From Bin87 sp034428455 (GTDB lineage Bacteria > Chloroflexota > Dehalococcoidia > Lucifugimonadales > UBA3495): a stretch of DNA of 32,325 nt. The notes under the pieces were generated by a model that had not been told where the DNA came from, did no database searches, and saw nothing but the letters and a program-made list of their open reading frames with translations. The stretch covers positions 1 to 32,325 of the forward strand of contig DAOUHZ010000156.1 in assembly GCA_034428455.1 (NCBI GenBank), in the 5' to 3' direction. The position numbers and the translations under genes were made by a program. Positions 1 through 7,025 of this stretch are shown here, piece by piece; position 1 is the stretch's first letter, and every line of letters starts with the position of its first letter.

Positions 1-2
1 CC

Positions 3-407
3 GCTGCAGCCGAGGACGACATCGCCGTAACCCTGTGGACCAAGTTCCTCTTCATCACCACCATGGCCGGAACCACATCACTTGCCCGAGAATACCTCCG
101 TGACCTCCTCCCGAGACCCGAGTGGCACAAAATTGTCGTGGGCTGCATGACCGAAATCGAACGGGCCGGCCGCGCCTCCGGGGTAGACCTGTCCCCAACA
201 ATCGTCGCCGACACCCTGGACTACATGGAGTCCGCCAAGGGAGCCATGAGCGCCTCCATGCACGCCGACCTGCTGGCCGGCCGCCCCATGGAGTTGGAAG
301 CGTTGAACGGCGCCGTCGTCCGCGCCGGTGAATCCGCCGGCGTCCCCACGCCGATCAACGACGTGATATACGCCGCCCTGAAGCCCTACGCACAGGGAGC
401 AGCCTGA
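3..407 (+). CDS. Ketopantoate reductase-like protein, C-terminal part (5' end outside window)
   Basis: The reading frame is open from base 3 and stops with TGA at 405-407, so this is the 3' end of a gene that begins before the window. The translated segment reads through a WTKFLF motif and then a helical domain containing SLAREYLRDLL and a late PTPINDVIYAALKPY motif. That pattern is typical of the C-terminal ApbA/PanE domain of ketopantoate reductases, in which the T-P-x-N-xx-hY segment closes the active site. The family reduces 2-dehydropantoate to pantoate with NADPH, but many paralogues act on other 2-oxo acids and the nucleotide-binding half is not visible, so the substrate cannot be stated. 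An internal ATG at 63 is unlikely to be a true start because conserved sequence continues upstream of it. Confidence 0.75.
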   Translation, partial: AAAEDDIAVTLWTKFLFITTMAGTTSLAREYLRDLLPRPEWHKIVVGCMTEIERAGRASGVDLSPTIVADTLDYMESAKGAMSASMHADLLAGRPMELEALNGAVVRAGESAGVPTPINDVIYAALKPYAQGAA

Positions 408-451
408 CCCCTGCGCCCTTCCCGCCGATCCTGACCGGGACTGGCACAGTC

Positions 452-484
452 AAAAACGAAACGAGCCGCAGATCTGCGGCTCGT
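452..484 (-). terminator. Intrinsic terminator of the HTH gene (minus strand)
   Basis: Positions 461-484 are a perfect 24-base palindrome (10-bp stem, GATC loop). Read on the minus strand it is followed by TTTCGTTTTTG, a U-rich tail. It lies between the plus-strand reductase end and the minus-strand HTH gene end, so it probably stops transcription of the latter and may act in both directions. Confidence 0.7.
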
Positions 485-511
485 AGTCGATAACTGCGGC
501 TTCGGAAAGGT

Positions 512-922
512 TTATTCCCTGGTCTCCATCGGCATCCCCTGGTCGTGCACCTCAAGAACGCACTCGGGGCACCGTTGCCACGTCTCGTGGCCGGTGGCCG
601 GCCAGATGTCCTCGCCCTTGGCCCCGCACAGGAAGAACGGCTCGACCTCTTCAATGCCCAAGCTCTCCAGGTAGTGCACCACGCCCTCTCGCCGGGGATT
701 GTCGAACCACCACGGCGTCAGCGAGCGCGCCAGCTCGTGGATACCTTCCTTGAAATCGTCGGTGTATTCCTCCACGTCGTCCGGGATGTCTACCATCCAC
801 CGATTGCCGGTCGGGCCGCCTTCTCTGGTGGCTTGAAGCTTGCCGTCGCGGACGTTCTTGCGGATGACATCCTGCGAAACGTTCAAAATCCGCGAAGCTT
901 CCTGGATAGTGACCCGGGGCAT
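512..922 (-). CDS. Small HTH protein with C-terminal Cys/His motif
   Basis: A 136-residue protein. Residues 3-45 read as an excisionase/MerR-type winged helix (TIQEASRILNVSQDVIRKNV, then a GxL and an RW turn), the pattern of small HTH_17-type DNA-binding domains. The C-terminal half has C99-G, H112, C118-x2-C121 and H126, which could hold one zinc ion. The start is ATG at 922 with GGAGG six bases upstream. It lies downstream of ilvB on the same strand but has its own promoter-like sequence and terminator. It is probably a cytoplasmic DNA-binding regulator, but no target is visible and the family of the C-terminal half is not recognised. Confidence 0.7.
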   Translation of the reverse strand: MPRVTIQEASRILNVSQDVIRKNVRDGKLQATREGGPTGNRWMVDIPDDVEEYTDDFKEGIHELARSLTPWWFDNPRREGVVHYLESLGIEEVEPFFLCGAKGEDIWPATGHETWQRCPECVLEVHDQGMPMETRE

Positions 923-964
923 TCTGCACCTCCAATCTCAACAATCTTCAGTTGGCGATGCCTA

Positions 965-993
965 TTTCTACCACCAACCCCGCGCAGCGGCAA
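965..993 (-). promoter_or_regulatory. Candidate sigma-70-type promoter of the HTH gene
   Basis: On the minus strand TTGCCG (988-993) is followed after 17 bases by TAGAAA (965-970), some 40 bases before the ATG at 922. Spacing is ideal but both hexamers are imperfect. Confidence 0.4.
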
Positions 994-1015
994 GTCGCCA
1001 TCCGTTATGCTCGCG

Positions 1016-2710
1016 TCACCGCGCCGCCGCCATGGTCCTCGGGTCTTCCAGCGTATCAGCCAGAGAGCCCCCCGGCGGAACCATGGGGAAGACGTTGGTC
1101 TCCCGCTCCACGACAAACTCGATGAGGAACGGGCCGTCGTAGTCCTTCGCCTGCTGCAATGCCGCGGCCACATCCTCCTGGTGCTCCACCCGCAGCGCCG
1201 GAATGCCGTAGGCGTTGGCCAGCTTGACGTAGTCCGGCCCCGGCATTGGCACCTCTTTCAGGTGGCCTTCGAAGAACATCTCCTGCCATTGCCGCACCAT
1301 CCCCAGGTAGCCGTTGTTGAACAGCGCGATCTTGATGGGCAGCTTCTCCTCCACTGCCGTCACCAGCTCCTGCAACGTCATCTGGAACCCGCCATCGCCC
1401 GCAACCGACCACACTGTGGATCCGGGCCGAGCCAACTGCGCCCCGAGGGCCGCAGGAACCTCGAAACCCATCGCTCCCAGTCCGCCGGACGTTACGAACG
1501 AGTTCGGCTGGTTCAGGAACAGGTACTGCGCCGCCCACATCTGATGCTGGCCGACACCCGTGACCACAACCGCATCGTCGTCCCCTTGCAGCATTTCGTT
1601 CATCTCGGTGAGCACCTGCTGCGGCATCAGCGCGTCGCTCTGCGGGATCGCCAGCGAAGGGTGCTGGGCCTTCAGTTGGGCAATGGTGGCCATCCACTCC
1701 GGGCGGTCAACCTTCTGCACCAGCGGGGCCAGCACTTTCAGTATCGGCCGGGCATCGCCCACCAACGGCACTTCAGCCGGCACGATCCTGCCCACCTGCG
1801 TGGGTTCGATATCCAGGTGCACGATCCTGGCGTGAGGAGCAAAACCGGAAACCCGGCCCGTCACCCGGTCATCGAAACGCATCCCCAATCCAATGAGAAC
1901 ATCCGCCTGATCCACCACCATGTTGGACCAGTACATCCCGTGCATCCCCAGCATACCCAGGCTCTGCGGGTGGTTGCGGGGAAAACTGCTCAAGCCCAGC
2001 AGGGTATTGATCACGGGGACGCCGGACCCTTCGGCCAGAGCCAGCAGTTCGTCAAACGCCCTGGAGTTGACGATTCCGTGCCCTGCGATGATCACCGGCC
2101 GCTCCGCCTGGTTGATGAGATCGGCGGCCTTGCGCACGTTCTCCAGCGTTTCGTCCGACAGCTGCGTCTCTGGAACCCACGGCGTTTCGGGGTATTCGAA
2201 CTCCGCTTCCTCCAACTGCACGTCTCGCGGCACGTCGATCAGCACCGGCCCAGGTCGCCCTTCCTGGGCCACCCGGAACGCGTCCCGAATGGTCCGCGCC
2301 AGGTCATTGGCCGACATCACCAGGTACGTCCGCTTGGTGCATACCGCTGCGATACTGCAAATGTCGCACTCCTGGAACGCCTCCGTGCCCATCGCGGCCC
2401 GGGCCACTTGCCCGGTGATGGCCACCAGCGGCACGCTGTCGGCCTTGGCCCCCATGATGCCGGTCACCAGGTTGGTCGCACCGGGACCCGAGGTCGCCAC
2501 GCAGACGCCCGGCTTGCCCGTCATCCGGGCGTAACCGTCCGCCGCGTGCGCCGCCGATTGCTCGTGCCGCACCAGCACGTGCCGCAACTGTGGATATGAC
2601 CACAGCGCGTCATAGAACGGCAGGATCGCCCCGCCAGGGTGGCCGAACAGCGCTTCGACCCCTTCCCTCAGCAGGCTCTCGCAGATGATTTCCGAACCTT
2701 TCAGTTTCAC
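1016..2710 (-). CDS. ilvB: Acetolactate synthase, large (catalytic) subunit
   Basis: This ThDP enzyme condenses two pyruvates, or pyruvate with 2-oxobutyrate, in the first common step of valine, leucine and isoleucine synthesis. The protein is 564 residues, normal for the family. It shows the N-terminal Pyr domain with FGHPGGAILPFYDAL, the catalytic glutamate in RHEQ (E50), GPGATN, a central FAD/transhydrogenase-like domain, and the C-terminal ThDP motif GDGGFQMTLQEL ending in NNGYLGMVRQW. I chose the GTG at 2710, with GGAG seven bases upstream. The open frame continues to 2833, but that stretch is the terminator and antiterminator of the T-box leader, so it is not coding. No ilvN (small subunit) or ilvC is adjacent, which is unusual because these often form one operon. 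Confidence 0.95.
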   Translation of the reverse strand: MKLKGSEIICESLLREGVEALFGHPGGAILPFYDALWSYPQLRHVLVRHEQSAAHAADGYARMTGKPGVCVATSGPGATNLVTGIMGAKADSVPLVAITGQVARAAMGTEAFQECDICSIAAVCTKRTYLVMSANDLARTIRDAFRVAQEGRPGPVLIDVPRDVQLEEAEFEYPETPWVPETQLSDETLENVRKAADLINQAERPVIIAGHGIVNSRAFDELLALAEGSGVPVINTLLGLSSFPRNHPQSLGMLGMHGMYWSNMVVDQADVLIGLGMRFDDRVTGRVSGFAPHARIVHLDIEPTQVGRIVPAEVPLVGDARPILKVLAPLVQKVDRPEWMATIAQLKAQHPSLAIPQSDALMPQQVLTEMNEMLQGDDDAVVVTGVGQHQMWAAQYLFLNQPNSFVTSGGLGAMGFEVPAALGAQLARPGSTVWSVAGDGGFQMTLQELVTAVEEKLPIKIALFNNGYLGMVRQWQEMFFEGHLKEVPMPGPDYVKLANAYGIPALRVEHQEDVAAALQQAKDYDGPFLIEFVVERETNVFPMVPPGGSLADTLEDPRTMAAAR

Positions 2711-2785
2711 GGTTAGTCTCCGTACAACGTCGTTCCGTCTGCCAGACCCTGACGCCAGCACGCGCAGATCGGTGTTCGCCGAGGC

Positions 2786-3062
2786 ACAAAAAAAGCCCGT
2801 CCCATAGGGACGGACAATTGCCCGCGGTACCACCCTATTTGCCCTCCGCTCCCAGCAAACAGGGGCTTCGGGCCTCTCTGGCAGGACACCATCATGTCCC
2901 GTTGCTTCTAACGGGCAACGAACCCGGCCTGAGCTTACTCACCGCCGTATTCAGGAGGCGGATTTCAGCCGGCAGCTCCGGAGGGATTTTGGGCGGGACG
3001 ATTGTGCCTGCTTTCACCGGACCAGGCTCGCTGCGACGCTCGTCGTCCGCTTACTCGTCTCC
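2786..3062 (-). promoter_or_regulatory. T-box leader (tRNA-sensing riboswitch) of ilvB
   Basis: On the minus strand the canonical T-box AGGGTGGTACCGCG lies at 2836-2823. Its UGGU would pair with the ACCA end of an uncharged tRNA. It is followed by a terminator: stem CCGTCCC/GGGACGG (2797-2813) with a 3-base loop, then seven T (2794-2788). Upstream, AGCCTGG...CAGGC and GGTGAAAG resemble the distal part of Stem I, and GCGGA near the 5' end can pair with TCCGC after CTGAAATCCGCC. By position the most likely specifier is AUC (isoleucine), which suits a branched-chain gene, but CUG (leucine) is close by. Uncharged tRNA should favour the antiterminator and switch ilvB on. Confidence 0.92.
2788..2813 (-). 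terminator. Regulated intrinsic terminator inside the T-box leader
   Basis: A 7-bp GC-rich stem (2797-2803 with 2807-2813), ATA loop, followed on the minus strand by GC and T7. Its upstream arm lies just after the T-box sequence, as expected for the mutually exclusive antiterminator. Confidence 0.88.
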
Positions 3063-3082
3063 ATCTCAGCTTTTCGTGAAAA

Positions 3083-3111
3083 ATGCTATCACGCGCGAAT
3101 GGCAGGGTCAA
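3083..3111 (-). promoter_or_regulatory. Promoter of the ilvB T-box transcript
   Basis: Minus-strand TTGACC (3106-3111), 17-base spacer, TAGCAT (3083-3088). Start of transcription would fall near 3076, just before the first T-box stem. Confidence 0.65.
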
Positions 3112-3155
3112 TCACAAACGACCCTATGCTTACCCATTCTTGCGCCCTGGAAACG

Positions 3156-4088
3156 TCACAACCCGCCAACCGTCGCCAAAGCCGCTTCCAACTCCGCCAG
3201 CGTGGCGAACCCCTCGAACCTCTGCCGCACGATACCGTCGCCGTCCAGAACGAATACCCAGGACTCGTTGGTCCAGCCGGGTATCTGGGTGAACCCCCAT
3301 TCGTCGGCCGCCGACACCAATTCCGCCCGGCTCAGGTCTCCCTGTATTTCATCGGGGTTGTCGTATAGTTCCACATGAATGTAGTTGGCGGCGTCCGGGT
3401 GTTCCGCCCTCAGTTCGGACACCGTGTCCACCTGCGGTCCGCACGTTGGACTGGTGCAGAAAGCCGGCGTGGCAAACACCACGACCGACGGCTTGCCCGA
3501 CGCAACGGCCTCCGCTACGGACATGCGGTAGAGTTCGTTGTCTGGCTCGTACGAGGTGGTCAGGTCGGTGACTTCCGTGGCGCCGTTCAGCGTCTTGGTT
3601 TCGCTGGCCGGGGCGGCTTCCCCAATCGACGGTATGGGCGAATCGGCCGCCACCGTAACATTGATCACAGCCTCACCCGACACCTCGCCGCCCACCGGCA
3701 TCACCGTCAGCCGGTAATCGCCAGGCGATTGGAAATACACCGGAGCCACGTAGGACCCGCGAACACCGTAGGGCCACGCGTTGTAGTCTGCGGTGATCCC
3801 TATCGCCGGACCCGACTCATCCACGGGGGCAACCAAGATACTCACCTGCGGGGCTTTGATCAGCGCTTTCTGCGTGTTCAGCAGGAATGCCACCCTCTGC
3901 GTCCCGACCTCCAGCACCTTGGTCGCCAGGTGCGATTGGATCTCGGTGCCACCCGGGTCAACCGTCGGTACCTGGATGACCGGCGCTGCAACCGATTCTG
4001 CGGGCGGCGGCTCCGGCGCAGAGCCCCCGCAGCCGACCAGCGCCATCACCATTAGGGCAGACGCAATTACCAGCAGGGCCGCGCGCAT
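3156..4088 (-). CDS. Lipoprotein with thioredoxin-like C-terminal domain
   Basis: A 310-residue protein starting MRAALLVIAS with a hydrophobic stretch and a lipobox ALVGC (C20), so it is probably a secreted, lipid-anchored protein. A low-complexity Pro/Ala stretch follows, then a beta-rich region (about 40-150) resembling an Ig-like or copper-resistance-type fold, and a C-terminal thioredoxin-like domain (about 185-310). There, VVFATPAFCTSPTCGP holds C211 and C216, a CX4C pair instead of CXXC, and a cis-Pro-like QIPGW follows. The ATG at 4088 overlaps the upstream gene's TGA by one base; a GTG just before it would overlap further. It is translationally coupled to the preceding redoxin lipoprotein, and both probably act in extracytoplasmic thiol redox. 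No close named family is recognised. Confidence 0.75.
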   Translation of the reverse strand: MRAALLVIASALMVMALVGCGGSAPEPPPAESVAAPVIQVPTVDPGGTEIQSHLATKVLEVGTQRVAFLLNTQKALIKAPQVSILVAPVDESGPAIGITADYNAWPYGVRGSYVAPVYFQSPGDYRLTVMPVGGEVSGEAVINVTVAADSPIPSIGEAAPASETKTLNGATEVTDLTTSYEPDNELYRMSVAEAVASGKPSVVVFATPAFCTSPTCGPQVDTVSELRAEHPDAANYIHVELYDNPDEIQGDLSRAELVSAADEWGFTQIPGWTNESWVFVLDGDGIVRQRFEGFATLAELEAALATVGGL

Positions 4089-5458
4089 CACGGACCCTCC
4101 GCGTACACCCCGAAGGTGAAGGCAAACAGGCCGAAGTCGTCCGAGTTCGAGCGCATGGTGAGGATCGACTGCGGCAAGTACTGCGGGTTATCGACGATGC
4201 CATACATCCTCGGCTCGTCGACATGGATGTACGAGTAGCCGTTTTCATCCCACTGGATGTCCGCTCCCGCGTTCTCTTCGGTCATCATTGCGCCGTCCAC
4301 CGTCACGATTACGTCATACGGCTCGCCCGAGTCCGAAGTTAGCACGGCATTCACGCTCTTGGCCGCGTAGTTCAACGCCAGGTAATCCTCCAGTTCCTCG
4401 GTCTCCCGCCCGTGCCGGATCCGCTCCGGCTCCACCGACCAGATGCCCTGAAAGTACAACAGGTGCGGACGCAGGTCCTGGGGCACTTGAACGTCGATTA
4501 TGCCGCTTCCATCGTCGAGAATTGACTGGAAGTAGTCCTCGTACTGGGCCACGTAGGGGTGACGACCCGCCCGTGCCACGCCGAAGTTCCGCTGCCACCC
4601 GGCGTACAACTCGGGGGTCACGGGAGCGCTTCCGCCGATTCGCGCGGACTGGAACGCGGCGTCCCGCACCTGGTCTTCCGGCAGGTCCAGCGGGTCATCC
4701 GACAGGTCGGCGCCGGCTTCAACCAACGCGTTGCGGATCTTCTGCTCGGTTTCCCCGTAAGCCCCTTCGCCAAAGTGCGAATAGATCATCTCGCCGTGGC
4801 TGTTGAAAAGGTACTTCGCCGGCCAGTAGCGGTTCTCAAAGTTCCGCCACGTCACCCGGTCGTTGTCCTGAGCCACGGGCCACCTGATCTCGTGGGTCAT
4901 CAGCGCTTCCGCGACGTTTTCGTGATCCTTCTCGAACTCGAACTCCGGGGTGTGGATGCCCAGGATCACCAGCCCGTCGTCCTCGTAGCGCGACCACCAG
5001 TCACGCAGGAACGGCAGTGTGCGAATGCAGTTGACACAGGTGTAGGTCCAGAAGTCGACCAGCACCACGTTCCCCTCGCCCACGAGTTCCTGGATGGTCA
5101 GCGCTTCGTCCGAATTAAGCCACGCATCGATGCCTTCTACGTTCGGGATATCCGCGGCTATCGGCCTGGCTTTCGCTTCCTCCGCCGGCGTCGAGGTCGG
5201 CGCACTGGTAGCCGGCAGTTCGCCGGTAGGCAGGACTATGGCCGGTGTCGATTCTACTGCCTCCGCAGGCGCGGCGGTGGGTTCTGACGCCGGTGCCGAA
5301 TCTCCCGATGCCGGCGAGACTGCGGGCGCCGACGTCGGGCTCGCCGGTTCTGCGGACTCTTCCGCCGGCGCCGCGCTTTGCGCGCATGACGCCATGGCCA
5401 GCGTCAAGAACGCCGCCAGCAGCATCACGCTCCCGGCTTTCAGGGTTGAACGAGTCAT
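4088..5458 (-). CDS. Redoxin lipoprotein with DipZ-like architecture
   Basis: A 456-residue protein with a signal peptide and a probable lipobox LAMASC (C25), then an Ala/Pro/Ser/Thr-rich linker to about residue 95. A TlpA/DipZ-type redoxin domain follows with FWTYTCVNCIRTLPFL (C141-x2-C144), and GIHTPEFEFEKDHENV and RYWPAKYLFN further on. The last third (about 270-456), with GRETEELEDYLALNY and a YSYIHVDEPRMYGIVDN segment, matches the C-terminal domain of DipZ-like proteins. The membrane CcdA-like part of DipZ is absent, so reducing power must come from elsewhere. I prefer ATG at 5458, with GAGAG upstream, over the TTG at 5470. It is followed without a gap by the second thioredoxin-fold lipoprotein. 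Probable role: disulfide reduction or isomerisation outside the membrane. Confidence 0.8.
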   Translation of the reverse strand: MTRSTLKAGSVMLLAAFLTLAMASCAQSAAPAEESAEPASPTSAPAVSPASGDSAPASEPTAAPAEAVESTPAIVLPTGELPATSAPTSTPAEEAKARPIAADIPNVEGIDAWLNSDEALTIQELVGEGNVVLVDFWTYTCVNCIRTLPFLRDWWSRYEDDGLVILGIHTPEFEFEKDHENVAEALMTHEIRWPVAQDNDRVTWRNFENRYWPAKYLFNSHGEMIYSHFGEGAYGETEQKIRNALVEAGADLSDDPLDLPEDQVRDAAFQSARIGGSAPVTPELYAGWQRNFGVARAGRHPYVAQYEDYFQSILDDGSGIIDVQVPQDLRPHLLYFQGIWSVEPERIRHGRETEELEDYLALNYAAKSVNAVLTSDSGEPYDVIVTVDGAMMTEENAGADIQWDENGYSYIHVDEPRMYGIVDNPQYLPQSILTMRSNSDDFGLFAFTFGVYAEGP

Positions 5459-5556
5459 CACATCTCTCAACTTTGTGTGTCATGCCTGAGGTGAGTATAA
5501 CCAAGTGCCGCGCGCGATGGGGAACCGATATTGTGTTACTATACGGCGGTCAGAAC

Positions 5557-5577
5557 ACGGCGGATTAAAGCCGCCGT
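5557..5577 (+). promoter_or_regulatory. Leader hairpin directly before a strong ribosome binding site
   Basis: ACGGCGG (5557-5563), seven-base loop, CCGCCGT (5571-5577), followed one base later by AGGAGG (5579-5584) and, after eight bases, the ATG at 5593. The hairpin leaves the ribosome binding site exposed and may stabilise the message or regulate access. The divergent lipoprotein gene has a TATACT-like box at 5494-5499 without a good -35. Confidence 0.45.
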
Positions 5578-5592
5578 CAGGAGGATTTTTTC

Positions 5593-6057
5593 ATGGCAAC
5601 GATGATCGATGGCGAGTCCTATCTGGGCCGCGTGATGGTTCGCCCGCTAAGCAAGTCCGGCGACGTCACGATGTATCTCTGGCCGCTGCGCTGCCTCAAG
5701 GCCAAGTTCGGCGGCCCCACCTTTGGCGTGGACGTCCAGGGCGTTGAAATCATACGGTTCGACCCCCACGGGAAGCGCGGCCACTGGCACAAGGGCGGTT
5801 ATGACAAGCTCGGCGCCGGCGGATCCCACGTCGACTACCCCGAGGACATGCGCGACGCCGACGCCCAGCTCGAGTTTTCCCTGGAGCAACTCCGAGAGCA
5901 GACCGCCACCTACCTTTCCGAGGCCGGATATCCCGAGGCCGCTGCCAACCTGGATACGGAAATGGTCAACGCCGCCGCTGATGCCATCAAAGCTCACCTG
6001 GCCGCCGAGGGCGACCTGATCCCCGACGCCGTCTCCAAGGACCTCATCGCCGCCTGA
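5593..6057 (+). CDS. Unrecognised small protein, 154 residues
   Basis: I do not recognise a named family. The protein starts MATMIDGESYLGRVMVRPLSK, has a beta-rich first half with GGPTFGVDVQGVEIIRFDPHG and a His/Gly-rich segment HGKRGHWHKGGYDKLGAGGSH (residues 60-80). An acidic helical C-terminal half (about 85-154) follows. There is no signal peptide or membrane segment, so it is probably cytoplasmic. AGGAGG eight bases before the ATG is the strongest ribosome binding site in the window, suggesting a well-expressed gene. It stands alone between a divergent lipoprotein operon and a convergent argB, with a terminator-like hairpin behind it. The fold is reminiscent of small ligand- or metal-binding proteins, but no function can be assigned. 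Confidence 0.75.
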   Translation: MATMIDGESYLGRVMVRPLSKSGDVTMYLWPLRCLKAKFGGPTFGVDVQGVEIIRFDPHGKRGHWHKGGYDKLGAGGSHVDYPEDMRDADAQLEFSLEQLREQTATYLSEAGYPEAAANLDTEMVNAAADAIKAHLAAEGDLIPDAVSKDLIAA

Positions 6058-6089
6058 TCTCGGTCGCGTCGACGGTCTCCGAAAGATGT

Positions 6090-6123
6090 GGGGCGGGTCG
6101 ATGACCCGCCCCTGTTCGTTGTC
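6090..6123 (+). terminator. Terminator-like hairpin of the GGGCGGGTC...GACCCGCCC type
   Basis: GGGGCGGGTC (6090-6099), loop GAT, GACCCGCCCC (6103-6112), then TGTTCGTTGTC. It is a perfect 10-bp stem between convergent genes and can end transcription of the 5593 gene. Its sequence also resembles an interspersed intergenic hairpin family common in GC-rich bacteria. Confidence 0.6.
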
Positions 6124-6138
6124 ATCCCTCAGACCGCC

Positions 6139-6942
6139 TTACGGAGTTATCCGCGTTCCCATCGGCCTTCCGTTCACGCAGTTCATTACCGCCCCTGGTT
6201 CCCGTCCGTCCACGATGTGCGCCATCGGCACCGCCGAATCCGCCAGCGCGTCCAGGCACGCCGCCAACTTGGGCAACATGCCGCCCCGGGCCACGCCGGA
6301 CGCCCGCAGTTGCTCCGCTCCTCGCGCGTCCAGACGGGGGATGACTCGGCCACCGTTGTCCATCACCCCGGCCACGTCGGTCAGGAAAATGATCCGTTGC
6401 GCGCGCAGCGCATGGGCCAAGGCACCGGCCGCCGTGTCTCCGTTAACGTTCAACGGCTTCCCCGCGTGCTCGCTGTCCCTGCTTACGTCTACCGCTATGG
6501 GCGACACCATTGGGATGAACCCGGCCGACACTATCGCCCGCACCGGCTCGGGATCCACCGCCGCGATTTCGCCCACGTAACCCAGATCGGGGTTGGCCAC
6601 GTGCGCCTGCAGCAGGTTGCCGTCCATGCCGCTGATCCCTATGGTCGGCGCTCCCAGCTGTTGCATCTGAGCGGTGAGTTCCTTGTTTACCAGTCCGCCC
6701 AGCACTGCCACCACGATCTCCAGCGACGGGGCGTCAGTAACCCGCAACCCATTGACGAAGTTGGGCGCCAGGTTCTGCCGCTGCATCCACTCGCTGATTA
6801 CGTTGCCGCCCCCGTGCACAATCACCACCGGCTTCCCCGAGGCGTGAAGAGACACCAGATCCTGCAAGGACGTGTCGTTGCCGCCCAGGGTGCTGCCCCC
6901 GATCTTGACCACGATGGGCGGTTCCGCAAACTGCTGTGACAC
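6139..6942 (-). CDS. argB: Acetylglutamate kinase
   Basis: Phosphorylates N-acetyl-L-glutamate, the second step of arginine synthesis. The 267-residue product has the amino-acid kinase fold: VVKIGGS (K13), VIVHGGGN (43-47), NGLRVTD (R67), DGNLL, then PLNVNGDTAAGALAHAL and FLTDVAGV in the nucleotide region, and GGMLPKL. I chose the GTG at 6942, with GAGGA nine bases upstream; the open frame reaches 7203 but that part overlaps argJ and is not conserved. It follows argJ by 83 bases on the same strand. There is no N-terminal extra helix of the arginine-inhibited hexameric type, so feedback by arginine may be weak; this last point is inference. Confidence 0.93.
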   Translation of the reverse strand: MSQQFAEPPIVVKIGGSTLGGNDTSLQDLVSLHASGKPVVIVHGGGNVISEWMQRQNLAPNFVNGLRVTDAPSLEIVVAVLGGLVNKELTAQMQQLGAPTIGISGMDGNLLQAHVANPDLGYVGEIAAVDPEPVRAIVSAGFIPMVSPIAVDVSRDSEHAGKPLNVNGDTAAGALAHALRAQRIIFLTDVAGVMDNGGRVIPRLDARGAEQLRASGVARGGMLPKLAACLDALADSAVPMAHIVDGREPGAVMNCVNGRPMGTRITP

Positions 6943-7025
6943 GTCGGCGTTCCTCACCCTGCGGCGTAGGCCAATGCGATCATTACCGGCCCGAGCCGTT
7001 GCCGGGCCCAAGGAGCAGCATCCGG

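Noticed and set aside
545..2599. Long plus-strand open frame of 684 codons opposite ilvB
   Set aside because: It is a shadow of the GC-rich ilvB coding strand, with His/Arg-rich low-quality sequence and no known domains.
2711..2833. N-terminal extension of ilvB to an upstream start
   Set aside because: The stretch contains the T-box sequence and terminator, and the GTG at 2710 has a proper ribosome binding site.
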